From Spirochaetota bacterium (GTDB lineage: Bacteria > Spirochaetota > Spirochaetia > ARS1246), in NCBI GenBank assembly GCA_024275515.1, contig JAJRYZ010000218.1, positions 1-35,003 on the forward strand: 35,003 nucleotides of DNA. Direction: 5' to 3'. Below the pieces are notes generated by a model, which did not search any database, had not been told where the DNA came from, and was given only the letters and a program-made list of their open reading frames with translations. Both the position numbers and the translations under genes were made by a program. Below, piece by piece: positions 17,260-25,294 of this stretch (position 1 is the first letter of the stretch; the number at the start of each line of letters is the position of its first letter).

Positions 17260-18696
17260 CTACTCCACCTTCCGTTCGGCAAGCTCGCCGAACCGCGCGG
17301 CTATAGCGAGGGCGGGATCGAGGGGAACGTCGACTCGCCTCACGTCTTTCGGAATCGTTACGGAAGGCGTCGCGCGCACTCGTTTCCCCTCGAACTGCGG
17401 GAGCCACTGCTTTTCGGCCTCGAGCATTTCGGCGGTCATTTCGCGCGCCTCCGCAAGCGTGCAGACCGCCGAGGTAAGCGGGTCCATCGCGACCGCGTGA
17501 ACGATATGTTCGGGGTCGCCGGTCAGCGCCGCTTCGACCATCAGCGTCTGGACCGAGACGTTGGTCTGATTGAGCGCGGCGCACTGCGGCGGAAGCGCGC
17601 CGACGGTCACCGGATGAATGCCGTGGCCGTCGACGAAGACCGGGACCTCGACGCAGGCGCCGTCGGGCAGGTTGGTGATGTAGCCTGAGTTTCGGACGTT
17701 TCCCTGTAGCCTGAAAGGACGGTCGGTCTGATGAGCCTCGAGAATGTAGGAGCAGTACTCGCTGCTCCTCCGGCCGAGCGCGTCGCTTTCGCCGTCCAGA
17801 TAGTTTACGTCCTTGAACTTCTCGGCGATCATTTTGCTGAATGTGTAGTAGGCGCCGGATTCGCCGCCGAAGCCGGGTTCGTCGCAATAAGCGGCGAGCG
17901 CGCGCGGGCTCGAACGGAACCAGGGAACATACTCCGAGAGATGACCGGTCGATTCGGTCATAAAATAGCCGAATTGACGCATGACTTCGCATCGCACCTT
18001 CTCGTTCGCGTAATACTCGGGGCGCTCGCACAGGTCGCGAAACTTCGGGTAGAGATCTTCTCCGGTTTCGCGGTCGGTAAGCGAGAGAAACCACGCCATG
18101 TGGTTGATACCGGCGCAGGTGTAGTCGACGCGGTTCTTCGGAAGACCGAGATACCCGGCCACCAAATCCATGGTGGTCTGGACGCCGTGGCACAATCCGA
18201 TCGACTCGATGCGATCGGTGACCCTTCCGATGAGGTGGCAGCAGCCGCCCATCGGGTTGGTATAGTTAAGAAAGAGCGCTTCGGGGCAGAGCTCCTCCAT
18301 GTCCGCGATCATGTCGATGAGCACCGGCGCGGTTCTGAGCAGCCGAAAGATGCCACCGGGACCGAGGGAATCACCGATGCACTGGTCGACGCCGTGTTTT
18401 AGCGGAATCTCGTAGTCGTATCTGAAGGCGTCGATTCCGCCGACCTGAATCATGTTGACGACATAATCGGCGCCGTCGAGAGCCTCCCGCCGGTCGAGCG
18501 TGCTGCTGATTCTCGCTCCGAGACCGTTCACATCGACGACCCGCCTCAGGAACTCCTCCATACGGTCCAGCTTGGGCCGCGTGCGACTCATCAGCCGGAT
18601 TTCGCTTTCGGCGAGGCTTTCGGTAGAGAGAATGTCCATCGCGAGGGTCTTGCAGAATACGAGACTTCCCGCGCCTATCATCGCTATCTTCACCAT
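17260..18696 (-). CDS. Family 4 glycoside hydrolase (NAD+/metal-dependent)
   Basis: 478 aa, ATG 18696 with GGAGG. GH4 enzymes bind NAD+ and a divalent metal and cleave by oxidation at C3 and elimination. The Rossmann start is KIAMIGAGSLVF (3-14), followed by the NYTNPMG segment (144-150), the metal-site motif C169-H-G-V and INHMAWF with His199. The residues after CH separate GH4 subgroups: CHS types are linked to alpha-galactosidase or glucosidase, and CHG types, as I recall, to alpha-glucuronidase. CHGV here therefore hints at a uronic-acid or related substrate, with low certainty. It acts on a non-phosphorylated imported glycoside in the cytoplasm. TTGACC (18781-18786, complement) with a weak CACAGT may be its promoter. 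Confidence 0.93.
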   Translation of the reverse strand: MVKIAMIGAGSLVFCKTLAMDILSTESLAESEIRLMSRTRPKLDRMEEFLRRVVDVNGLGARISSTLDRREALDGADYVVNMIQVGGIDAFRYDYEIPLKHGVDQCIGDSLGPGGIFRLLRTAPVLIDMIADMEELCPEALFLNYTNPMGGCCHLIGRVTDRIESIGLCHGVQTTMDLVAGYLGLPKNRVDYTCAGINHMAWFLSLTDRETGEDLYPKFRDLCERPEYYANEKVRCEVMRQFGYFMTESTGHLSEYVPWFRSSPRALAAYCDEPGFGGESGAYYTFSKMIAEKFKDVNYLDGESDALGRRSSEYCSYILEAHQTDRPFRLQGNVRNSGYITNLPDGACVEVPVFVDGHGIHPVTVGALPPQCAALNQTNVSVQTLMVEAALTGDPEHIVHAVAMDPLTSAVCTLAEAREMTAEMLEAEKQWLPQFEGKRVRATPSVTIPKDVRRVDVPLDPALAIAARFGELAERKVE

Positions 18697-18867
18697 GAAG
18701 TTCCTCCTCGTCCGTTCGGCGGCGCCGCGGAACGGTGCGCACGGACCGGATCACTCACCACTGTGACACCCTCCGCGCGGCCGGTCAACACGAGGAGGAG
18801 CGGGTGGAGCAATTCATCCGACCGGGCGCATCCTACAAAGAAAAGCGTCGACGCCGGCGACTCTCGC

Positions 18868-18897
18868 TTGGCAGGCCTCGGTCTCTTCGTCTATCAT
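18868..18897 (+). promoter_or_regulatory. Leaderless promoter of the sulfotransferase operon
   Basis: TTGGCA (18868-18873), 18-bp spacer, TATCAT (18892-18897), then 6 nt to the ATG at 18904. A start site 7 nt past the -10 places the transcript 5' end at or next to that ATG. Confidence 0.55.
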
Positions 18898-18903
18898 GCC
18901 GGC

Positions 18904-18960
18904 ATGCCTTTGCACGGATACCCGGAAGCGGACGAGGCGCCGCGGAGTATTTCGCGGTGA
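18904..18960 (+). CDS. 18-codon leader ORF overlapping the sulfotransferase start
   Basis: From the leaderless ATG the peptide is MPLHGYPEADEAPRSISR, and its TGA (18958-18960) overlaps the sulfotransferase GTG (18957-18959) as GTGA. The sulfotransferase ribosome site CGGAG lies inside this ORF. The arrangement implies translational coupling from a leaderless initiation event. The peptide itself matches nothing I know and shows no run of a single amino acid that would suggest attenuation. Confidence 0.5.
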   Translation: MPLHGYPEADEAPRSISR

Positions 18961-19712
18961 GCCTGATCATCGTCGTCGGCCGCGGGCACTCGGGCACCAG
19001 AGCGATGTCGCGTACTTTGAGCGAAAGCGGGGTGTTTATGGGCGCCCGGCTTAACGCTTCCTACGACCTGGTGCCCGCCGATGAGCTCTACGAGGCGTGC
19101 CGGGTGATGAATCGCCACGTAAAACACCTCGGTGGGTTGGAGTGGGACTTCTCCGCGCTCCATTCGATGCCGATCGATCCCGAGTTCGAGCGGTTGGTCC
19201 GGTCTTACGCATCGTCGGTGCTCGAGACCGATTCGAAGCACCGCGGATGGAAACTCCCCGAAACGACGTTGGTTCTCCCGTGGATCGTGCGGTTGTTTCC
19301 GGAGGCTCGGTACATCTATTGGGTGCGAGATCCGAGAGACTCGATCATAGGAGCGCATATCACCGACGACCTTGCCGATTTCGGCGTCCCGTACGACCGC
19401 GTCGAGGATGTCCGCGAAATGCGCGCGATCAGTTGGAAGTATCAGCGCGAAATCGTAACCGCGACCCCGAAGCCGAAACGATGGATCGAGATCCGGTTCG
19501 AGGATTTCGTCCTCGATCAGGAACGGACCGTCCGGAGGCTCGAGTCGTATCTCGGGATTCCGCTCGTGCGCGTCGAAGTGCGACCCGAAGCGGTGGGCCG
19601 GTGGAAGACCGACGAGGGACGCCACGACTTTCCGATGTTTCAGGAAGACCTGCGGCGACTCGCGCACGAGGCGGCGTCTCCGCCCGGCGGCAAGATCCGC
19701 CGGGAGGCGTGA
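18957..19712 (+). CDS. Sulfotransferase family protein
   Basis: 251 aa from GTG 18957. The frame is open further upstream to 18735, but homology begins at SLIIVVGRGHSG. The phosphate-binding loop VVGRGHSGTRAMSR (residues 6-19) corresponds to the PAPS 5'-phosphosulfate loop, and YIYWVRDPRDSIIG (119-132) to the 3'-phosphate motif (Arg124, Asp128). A late WIEIRFEDFV segment is typical of bacterial sulfotransferases. It would transfer sulfate from PAPS to a hydroxyl or amine. Finding it at the head of a sugar-catabolism operon that also holds a sulfatase-like enzyme is unusual. Some P-loop proteins of this fold handle other groups, so sulfate transfer is probable, not proven. Its stop overlaps the next ATG (TGATG). 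Confidence 0.82.
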   Translation: MSLIIVVGRGHSGTRAMSRTLSESGVFMGARLNASYDLVPADELYEACRVMNRHVKHLGGLEWDFSALHSMPIDPEFERLVRSYASSVLETDSKHRGWKLPETTLVLPWIVRLFPEARYIYWVRDPRDSIIGAHITDDLADFGVPYDRVEDVREMRAISWKYQREIVTATPKPKRWIEIRFEDFVLDQERTVRRLESYLGIPLVRVEVRPEAVGRWKTDEGRHDFPMFQEDLRRLAHEAASPPGGKIRREA

Positions 19713-20548
19713 TGGACATCGGCGTCGTTTCGCGCAGCTTTCCGCAGCTGACCAATCGGGAGACAGCCGAGTTTCTCGCGGGACATGGATTCCGGTGGAC
19801 CGAGCTTTGTTTCAAAAACGCCGATTCGGACTACTGGATCTATAACGGTCGCGGCGACCTGTCCGCGCTCTCCGACGAACGCAGCAGGCGCATCGTCGAT
19901 ACGTACCGCGATGCGGGGGTCGAGGTTCCGGTGCTCGGCGTTTTTACCAATCTGATCGAGCCCGACGAAGCCGAACGTGAAGCCAACCTCCGTCACTTCG
20001 AACGGATGATCCGGATCGCCTCGTACAACGGAATCCCCACGGTGGCGACCGAGTGCGGGTTCCGCCCCGGCGCTCGCGGGATAAACGCCGATACCTACGA
20101 GGCGGATTTCGACCGGTTGGTGGCCGGTTTCAGGCGGCTCTGCGAGAAGGGCGATGCTTACGGGGTCGACATCGCGCTCGAGCCGTGTGTTCTCGACGTC
20201 GTTCCCAGCGCCAAACGGGCGCGCGATTTTATCGTTCAGGTGGAGTCGCCGCGGGCCAAAATTCTGCTCGACCCGGCCAACCTCATCGCGAACAGCACCG
20301 AGGAGGAGATGTTCGAGCATCTTGCGCCGTACATCGCCTATCTTCACGGAAAGGACCGGAAGGTGAACGACGCGAAGGGGCGAATCGTCGGTGACGGCGA
20401 CATCGATTGGAAACGGTTCCTCCGGCTCTACCACGAATACGCCGAGGGGAGGCCGTTCATTCTCGAGTATGTTACCCGAGACAACGTGCTCGCGGTGAAA
20501 GAGCGGGTGATAGAGGCCGACCGGGCCGCGGCGGCAGGCGCCGAATGA
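19712..20548 (+). CDS. Sugar phosphate isomerase/epimerase-like TIM-barrel protein
   Basis: 278 aa, ATG overlapping the sulfotransferase stop (TGATG) and GGGAGG upstream. It has the AP-endonuclease-2/xylose-isomerase-like barrel: an N-terminal IGVVSRSF strand, GFRWTELCF, VATECGF (residues about 112-118), then DIALEPCV with a metal-ligand Glu, ILLDPANLI (Asp, Asn), YLHGKD (His) and a final FILEYV Glu. These give the usual Glu-Asp-His-Glu metal site. Reactions in this family include ketose 3-epimerisation and inosose dehydration or isomerisation. With adjacent oxidoreductases, an oxidised sugar or inositol intermediate is plausible. The exact substrate cannot be read. Confidence 0.88.
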   Translation: MDIGVVSRSFPQLTNRETAEFLAGHGFRWTELCFKNADSDYWIYNGRGDLSALSDERSRRIVDTYRDAGVEVPVLGVFTNLIEPDEAEREANLRHFERMIRIASYNGIPTVATECGFRPGARGINADTYEADFDRLVAGFRRLCEKGDAYGVDIALEPCVLDVVPSAKRARDFIVQVESPRAKILLDPANLIANSTEEEMFEHLAPYIAYLHGKDRKVNDAKGRIVGDGDIDWKRFLRLYHEYAEGRPFILEYVTRDNVLAVKERVIEADRAAAAGAE

Positions 20549-20579
20549 ACCCGTAACACGAGGTCGAAAGGAGCGAATC

Positions 20580-21380
20580 ATGATCAAACTCGGAGTCAAC
20601 TCGGTTCTTTTTCGCGACTATGATTTTCGCACCGCGGTGAAGTACATCGCCGAATGCGGGTATGACGGCGTCGAGATTTCCGCCATTTCGGGGATGTGCG
20701 AGCATCTCGATCTCGGCAGATGGAAGGAGCAGGCGCACGAGCTGAAATCGATCGTGGCCGACGCGGGGATCGAGTTCTTGTCGATGGAGGAAGCGCGGCT
20801 CGATAGGTCGGCGCTGGTGAACGCGTTCGAAGCCGCGGCGGAGATCGGCATACCGATCGTCAACGTCGGGCCCGGCGGCGCCTCCGATTCGGAGGAGGAT
20901 CTGCGGCGCGCGATCGACACGCTGACCGCCACGGCGCAGGAGGCGGAAGGGTTCGGCGTGACGCTGTGCGTTAAGGCCCACGTGGGATCTGCGATCTACA
21001 ATACGCCCACAACGCTTCGCGCCATGAGCGAGATAGACTCGCCGGCTTTCGGCATCGACATGGATCCTAGTCATATTCACCGCGCGAATGAGAACCCGGC
21101 GGATGCGCTTCGTGCGGTGCTTCCGCGGGTGAAACATATTCATATCAGAGACTGCAAGGGAAGGCAGCACGGCCCCGGCGTTCCGCGCGATCAGGCGTGC
21201 GGGCGCGGAGACATAGATCTGTACGGCTACTGCACCGCCATGGTCGACGAGGGATACGACGGACCGGTGTGCCTCGAAGTGATCGGAGCGGAGAACCACG
21301 AGCTTCCGTTGGTGTCGATCATCGCCGCCGAGAGCTACGGGTATCTGAACGCGTGTCTGAAAAAACTAGGAGGGAGATAG
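20580..21380 (+). CDS. Second sugar phosphate isomerase/epimerase-like protein
   Basis: 266 aa, ATG 20580 with AAAGGAG. Barrel motifs: KLGVNSVLF, GYDGVEIS (Glu), GIDMDPSHIHRAN (Asp and His metal ligands), HIHIRDCKG (the family His/Asp), and VCLEVIG (Glu). It shows the same metal site as the preceding gene, but sequence similarity between the two looks low, so they are not a recent duplication. It probably acts on another intermediate of the same pathway. Its stop is followed at once by the sulfatase-like gene (AGGAGG then GTG at 21382). Confidence 0.9.
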   Translation: MIKLGVNSVLFRDYDFRTAVKYIAECGYDGVEISAISGMCEHLDLGRWKEQAHELKSIVADAGIEFLSMEEARLDRSALVNAFEAAAEIGIPIVNVGPGGASDSEEDLRRAIDTLTATAQEAEGFGVTLCVKAHVGSAIYNTPTTLRAMSEIDSPAFGIDMDPSHIHRANENPADALRAVLPRVKHIHIRDCKGRQHGPGVPRDQACGRGDIDLYGYCTAMVDEGYDGPVCLEVIGAENHELPLVSIIAAESYGYLNACLKKLGGR

Positions 21381-21381
21381 A

Positions 21382-22773
21382 GTGAAACCTTCGCCGAATC
21401 TACTGCTTATCGGCATCGACAGTCTCCGCCGGGACCACATGAGTCTCTACGGATACGAGCGGCTCACCACGCCGCACATCGACAGATACTCCGCAGGAGG
21501 CGTTACCTTCGAGCAGGCGTTCAGCCCGAGCGTCCCGACGACATCCGGATACGGTTCGATGTTCACCGGGATGGACTGTTTCGGAACGGACGTCGTCGCT
21601 CTCAGGCACAAGGGCGGTCTCGGCGAACATCTGACGACGCTCGCCGAGCTTCTCGAAGCGAGCGGCTACGAATCGACCTGCGTCGGGTTCCAGGGCAATC
21701 CCGCCTCGCGGGGATTTCGCAATTACCTGCAGTACGAAGGGTGGGGTTCGGCCGCGGAAGGTCAAAGCCCGAAGGCCGAACGACTCAACGAAGTCGCCAT
21801 ACCCGAGCTCAAGCGACTCGCCGCGGGAAGCGACCCGTTCTTTCTGTTCCTGCGACACATGGACCCGCACTCTCCGTATCTCCCCCCGACCCCCTTCATG
21901 AGAATCTTCTACGACGGCGACGAGTTCGACCCGGAGAACGACTCGCTCAAACCGGTGTATGAGTTTGCGCCCTTCGCCGACTACTTCCGGTCGTGGTTTC
22001 CCGAAGGGGTAACCGACAAGGAGTACATCATCGCCCAATACGACGGGGCGATCGCGTATATGGACGCCTGCATCGCAAATATCTTCGAAACGCTGCGCTC
22101 GCTCGACGTGGAGGAGGAAACGCTCGTCGTCATTACCTCCGACCACGGAGAAACGTTGCACGATCACGACTGCTACTACGACCACCACGGATTGTACGAC
22201 TGCACGCTCGTCGTCCCGCTCGTGTTCCGGCTTCCCGGAGTCGTCCCGGAAAACGTACGAGTCTCCGACTACTGTCAGCTCAAGGACCTCATGCCGACGG
22301 TTCTCGAGCTGATGGGAATCGAAAGCGATATCGCCTTCGACGGTCGTTCGCTCGTCCCCCGGATGCACGGCCGTCGGCGCGAGCCGGAGCCGGAGTTCTA
22401 CATTACCGAAGCGACCTGGATGCGGAAGCACGGCTGGCGAACTCCCGAATGGAAGCTGATCCACGCACTCGAGCCCGACTTTCATTTCAAGCCCGAAGTG
22501 GAACTGTACAATCTGATCAAGGATCCCGAGGAGTATATCAACCTCGCCGACAGCGAGCCCGATGTGGTCGCGATGCTTGAAAAGCGGATGCAGAAGCATA
22601 TCAGGCGGCGCGAATCCGAAACCGGGCGTACCAACCCCATGTACACCAACCTCGACTGGCACGGAAAGGGAACCGGGCCGTTTACCTCTTCGCGGCAGGC
22701 ATACGAGGCGCTGCATATCGGCGATCGGAACGTTGCGCAGAAGCTTCAGGCCGGCGAGAAAACGAAAGAGTAG
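21382..22773 (+). CDS. Sulfatase-superfamily hydrolase with a Thr in place of the FGly Cys
   Basis: 463 aa from GTG 21382, AGGAGG 7-8 nt upstream. The alkaline-phosphatase/sulfatase fold is clear: metal site LLLIGIDSLRRDH (Asp13), RHMDPHSPY, and SDHGETLHDH near the middle. The catalytic stretch reads SPSVPTTSGYGSMFTG. Aligned back from the conserved TG, the nucleophile falls on Thr53, and the C/S-x-P-x-R maturation signal is absent. It therefore cannot be an FGly sulfatase. Thr nucleophiles occur in phosphoethanolamine transferases and phosphodiesterases of this superfamily, so phosphoester or phosphodiester cleavage is the better guess. It has no signal peptide or membrane segment, so it is cytoplasmic. 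It is tightly clustered with epimerases and oxidoreductases. Confidence 0.85.
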   Translation: MKPSPNLLLIGIDSLRRDHMSLYGYERLTTPHIDRYSAGGVTFEQAFSPSVPTTSGYGSMFTGMDCFGTDVVALRHKGGLGEHLTTLAELLEASGYESTCVGFQGNPASRGFRNYLQYEGWGSAAEGQSPKAERLNEVAIPELKRLAAGSDPFFLFLRHMDPHSPYLPPTPFMRIFYDGDEFDPENDSLKPVYEFAPFADYFRSWFPEGVTDKEYIIAQYDGAIAYMDACIANIFETLRSLDVEEETLVVITSDHGETLHDHDCYYDHHGLYDCTLVVPLVFRLPGVVPENVRVSDYCQLKDLMPTVLELMGIESDIAFDGRSLVPRMHGRRREPEPEFYITEATWMRKHGWRTPEWKLIHALEPDFHFKPEVELYNLIKDPEEYINLADSEPDVVAMLEKRMQKHIRRRESETGRTNPMYTNLDWHGKGTGPFTSSRQAYEALHIGDRNVAQKLQAGEKTKE

Positions 22774-22781
22774 CGGTCGCG

Positions 22782-23780
22782 ATGGTGCGGGTATGCGTCG
22801 TCGGGCTTGGACACATCGGGAACCTTCACGCGGATATATACGCGGCCGATGATCGCGCCGAACTCGTCGGGGTGTGCGATATTCTTCCCGATCGCGCCGA
22901 AGCGACCGGGGCTCGGCTCGGCGTGCCGTGGTATCTCGACGCGGAGCGGATGCTCGCCGAGCTCGAACCGGAGATATGCAGCGTGGCGACCGGCGGGTGG
23001 GAGTACGGAAGCGATCATCATAGGCCGGTGATGCAGGCTTTCGACGCCGGGTGTCACGTTCTGTGCGAAAAACCGATATCCAACGAGCTTGCCCCGGCGG
23101 AGGAGATGGTCGCGACGGCCGCCCGGCGCGGTCTCTGCTTCGGCGTCGATTTCAACCACAGATTCACCACCGCGGCGCGGCAGGCCGATCGCTGGGTCGA
23201 AGAGGGCCGCGTCGGTCGGCAGCTTTTTATCAACGTCTCACTGTGGATCGGCAGGTTCGAGGATCCCGAGACCGATGTCTATCATCTGAAAGCGCTCGAT
23301 CCTCACGCGGTGGATCTGATGCGTCATTTCTGCGGGGAGATCGAAGCGGTCCACTGCTTTGCGATGAAGGCCCCCGGGCGGCGAATCTGGAGCACCGCCT
23401 CGATCAACGTACGGTTCGCGTCGGGAGCGGTCGGACATCTCACGAGCAGCTACGACATCGGGAGGGGGCATCCGATGGAGCGATGCGAGCTCGCGGGCAC
23501 CGACGGACGGTTGGTGATCGAAGACATGTGGCGGCAAGCGACCCTCTACCCGGCCGACACGCTCGAGAAGAGGGTCTACACCAATCCGGTCTTCGGCGGG
23601 TACTCGGGTTTCGACGACACCTTCCGGGCAAGGCTGCATCGGTTTGTCGAGCAGATAGATTCAGGCGCGGCGCCCGAAGAGATCGACGGATCGGGCGCCG
23701 ACGCCCTGGCCGGATTGAAAGTGATTATGGCGGCGATCGAGTCGCTTCGAAGCGGCGAAGTTGTACGGATAAGGAGATAA
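22782..23780 (+). CDS. Gfo/Idh/MocA family oxidoreductase (first of tandem pair)
   Basis: 332 aa, ATG 22782, 8 nt after the previous stop. Rossmann motif VCVVGLGHIGNLH (4-16), the VATGGWEYGS loop, EKP at 96-98, and a C-terminal domain with DPHAVDLMRHFCG carrying the catalytic-region His/Asp. NAD(P)-dependent oxidation of a cyclic polyol or sugar is expected. The loop TGGxExGS is shared with the next gene, which points to a distant tandem duplication. Confidence 0.92.
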   Translation: MVRVCVVGLGHIGNLHADIYAADDRAELVGVCDILPDRAEATGARLGVPWYLDAERMLAELEPEICSVATGGWEYGSDHHRPVMQAFDAGCHVLCEKPISNELAPAEEMVATAARRGLCFGVDFNHRFTTAARQADRWVEEGRVGRQLFINVSLWIGRFEDPETDVYHLKALDPHAVDLMRHFCGEIEAVHCFAMKAPGRRIWSTASINVRFASGAVGHLTSSYDIGRGHPMERCELAGTDGRLVIEDMWRQATLYPADTLEKRVYTNPVFGGYSGFDDTFRARLHRFVEQIDSGAAPEEIDGSGADALAGLKVIMAAIESLRSGEVVRIRR

Positions 23781-23782
23781 CC

Positions 23783-24904
23783 ATGGCACTGAGAGTAGGA
23801 ATAGTCGGCGCACGCGGGATCGGCGGGAATCACGCGGCGAGTCATATGAGCGACGATCTCGCGGAACTGGTCGCGATCTGCGACGTTCGCAAAGAGCGGG
23901 CGGATGAGCTCGCCGGAAAGCACGGGGTAAAATCGTATCGAACGCTGCGCGAGATGCTCGACAACGAAGATATCGACGTCGTCGACGTGTGCACCGGCGG
24001 CAACGAGAACGGAAGCTGGCATTTCGAGCCGACGATGGAAGCTCTGGAGGCGGGGAAGCACGTTCTCGTCGAAAAACCGATATCGAACGACATCCATGAA
24101 GGCCGGCGGATGGTAGCGAAAGCCGCCGAGCTCGATCTGTACCTCGGCTGCAATCTGAATCACTATTTTACCAAACCCGCCGAGACGGCGATGGAGTTCA
24201 TGAAGTCGGGGAAGATCGGAGAGATCGGTTACTGCGTTCACCGGATGGGGTTTCCCGGCGGCGAAGCCGCGTACAAACCGTCCGACGCCCCGCGGTCGAA
24301 GGACTTCCCCTACTTTCACGTCAAGGCGTTTCTTCATCATCCGTTCAGCATCATGCGTCACTTTTGCGGCGACGTGACTCATGTTCAGGCATTCATGGAT
24401 CGGCCGGGGTTTCGCCGGCACGCGGGAGAGTTGATGGTCTCGGTAAACAGCATCCATATGCGCTTCCGGAACGGCGCCGTCGGCTACCTTCTCAGCCAAC
24501 GCGGAGATTACACCTTCGGACTCGGGGGGTGGTGGAGCGTCGAGGTGGGTGGATCACGGGGGACTTTCTGCATCGAGAACTGCGTCGAAAAGGTTACCTA
24601 TTGGCCCGCGCCCGATCCGGCGGACGCCGCGCAGCCGGAAAACCTCAAACTCGGCGAATCGCCGCCACCGGTCGTCGTCGAATCCGGGGTGACCGATTTC
24701 GGAACGACCTTCCCGAACCGGATCCACGCTTTTCTCGAGGACGTATCGGCCGGAGTTCCCAAGGAAAAACTCAGGGCGTCGGGCCGCGACGCGCTCGCGG
24801 CGCTCGAATACACTTTCGCCGCGATCGAGAGTTACGAGCAGGGCGGCGTTCTCGTCAGGCCACATCCACTTCCGACTCTCAAAGGCGATCCTTTGGCGCA
24901 GTAG
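23783..24904 (+). CDS. Gfo/Idh/MocA family oxidoreductase (second of tandem pair)
   Basis: 373 aa, ATG 23783 with AAGGAG. Rossmann motif VGIVGARGIGGNH (5-17), VCTGGNENGS loop, EKP at 97-99, and HHPFSIMRHFCGDV in the second domain. It is about 40 residues longer than its neighbour, mostly in the C-terminal sheet (GGEAAYKPSD... and YWPAPDPADAAQPE insertions). It probably performs another redox step on the same sugar, or pairs with the neighbour in an oxidation-reduction epimerisation. It is the last gene of the operon; a 15-bp-stem hairpin follows. Confidence 0.92.
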   Translation: MALRVGIVGARGIGGNHAASHMSDDLAELVAICDVRKERADELAGKHGVKSYRTLREMLDNEDIDVVDVCTGGNENGSWHFEPTMEALEAGKHVLVEKPISNDIHEGRRMVAKAAELDLYLGCNLNHYFTKPAETAMEFMKSGKIGEIGYCVHRMGFPGGEAAYKPSDAPRSKDFPYFHVKAFLHHPFSIMRHFCGDVTHVQAFMDRPGFRRHAGELMVSVNSIHMRFRNGAVGYLLSQRGDYTFGLGGWWSVEVGGSRGTFCIENCVEKVTYWPAPDPADAAQPENLKLGESPPPVVVESGVTDFGTTFPNRIHAFLEDVSAGVPKEKLRASGRDALAALEYTFAAIESYEQGGVLVRPHPLPTLKGDPLAQ

Positions 24905-24947
24905 CGTGCGAAACGCCGACGCGATGCCGAGGATCGTCGGTTCGCGC

Positions 24948-24983
24948 GGCATTCACGCCGCGGTCGATCGCGGTGTGAATGCC
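24948..24983. terminator. Strong hairpin after the sugar operon
   Basis: GGCATTCACGCCGCG, a 6-nt loop, then CGCGGTGTGAATGCC: a 15-bp stem with one G-T wobble, 44 nt after the last stop. No U run follows, so it may be a Rho-dependent or mRNA 3'-end stabilising hairpin rather than a classical intrinsic terminator. Being so symmetrical, it could also be an operator. Confidence 0.5.
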
Positions 24984-25014
24984 CGTCGCCGGTAGTTTCG
25001 CGACAAAAGCCTCC

Positions 25015-25044
25015 TTTTCAGACGGTCGGGCGGTACGCTATAAT
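25015..25044 (+). promoter_or_regulatory. Leaderless promoter of the symporter operon
   Basis: TATAAT (25039-25044) with TTTTCA (25015-25020) 18 bp upstream and only 7 nt to the ATG at 25052. The consensus -10 makes this the clearest promoter in the window, and it leaves no room for a 5' UTR or ribosome site. Confidence 0.65.
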
Positions 25045-25051
25045 CTTTAGC

Positions 25052-25285
25052 ATGAGAGAAATGGTACGCCATACGGCTGGGCGCATCTATCTGATCGCGC
25101 TCGTGTTGTCGATCATCGGATTTATCGTCTTTCTGGTCGCCGGCGGCACCGACGCCGACGAAGCCGGAGAACCGATTATCGTTTTCGGCTGGATGACCAT
25201 GCCGCTTGTCGGCGGAGTTCTTTTCGTCGTGTTCTGGCTGGTCAGCTATATCATCTACTTTTTCTTTTTCTGGCCGTACAGATAG
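25052..25285 (+). CDS. Small two-helix membrane protein, probable SSS symporter accessory subunit
   Basis: 77 aa with two transmembrane helices (about 12-31 and 49-74, ending in an aromatic-rich YFFFFWPYR) joined by an acidic DADEAGE loop. Small 2-TM proteins directly upstream of sodium:solute symporters (YhdT before PanF, YjcH before ActP) are a known pattern, and this gene is 9 nt before the symporter. I do not recognise its own family. The ATG is nearly at the predicted transcript start. Confidence 0.75.
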   Translation: MREMVRHTAGRIYLIALVLSIIGFIVFLVAGGTDADEAGEPIIVFGWMTMPLVGGVLFVVFWLVSYIIYFFFFWPYR

Positions 25286-25294
25286 GAGGCGCCC

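Noticed and set aside
16097-18193. 698-codon minus-strand frame that would extend the oxidoreductase
   Set aside because: The extra N-terminal part is basic low-complexity shadow of the GH4 gene. A strong GGAGG and family start fix the ATG at 17155.
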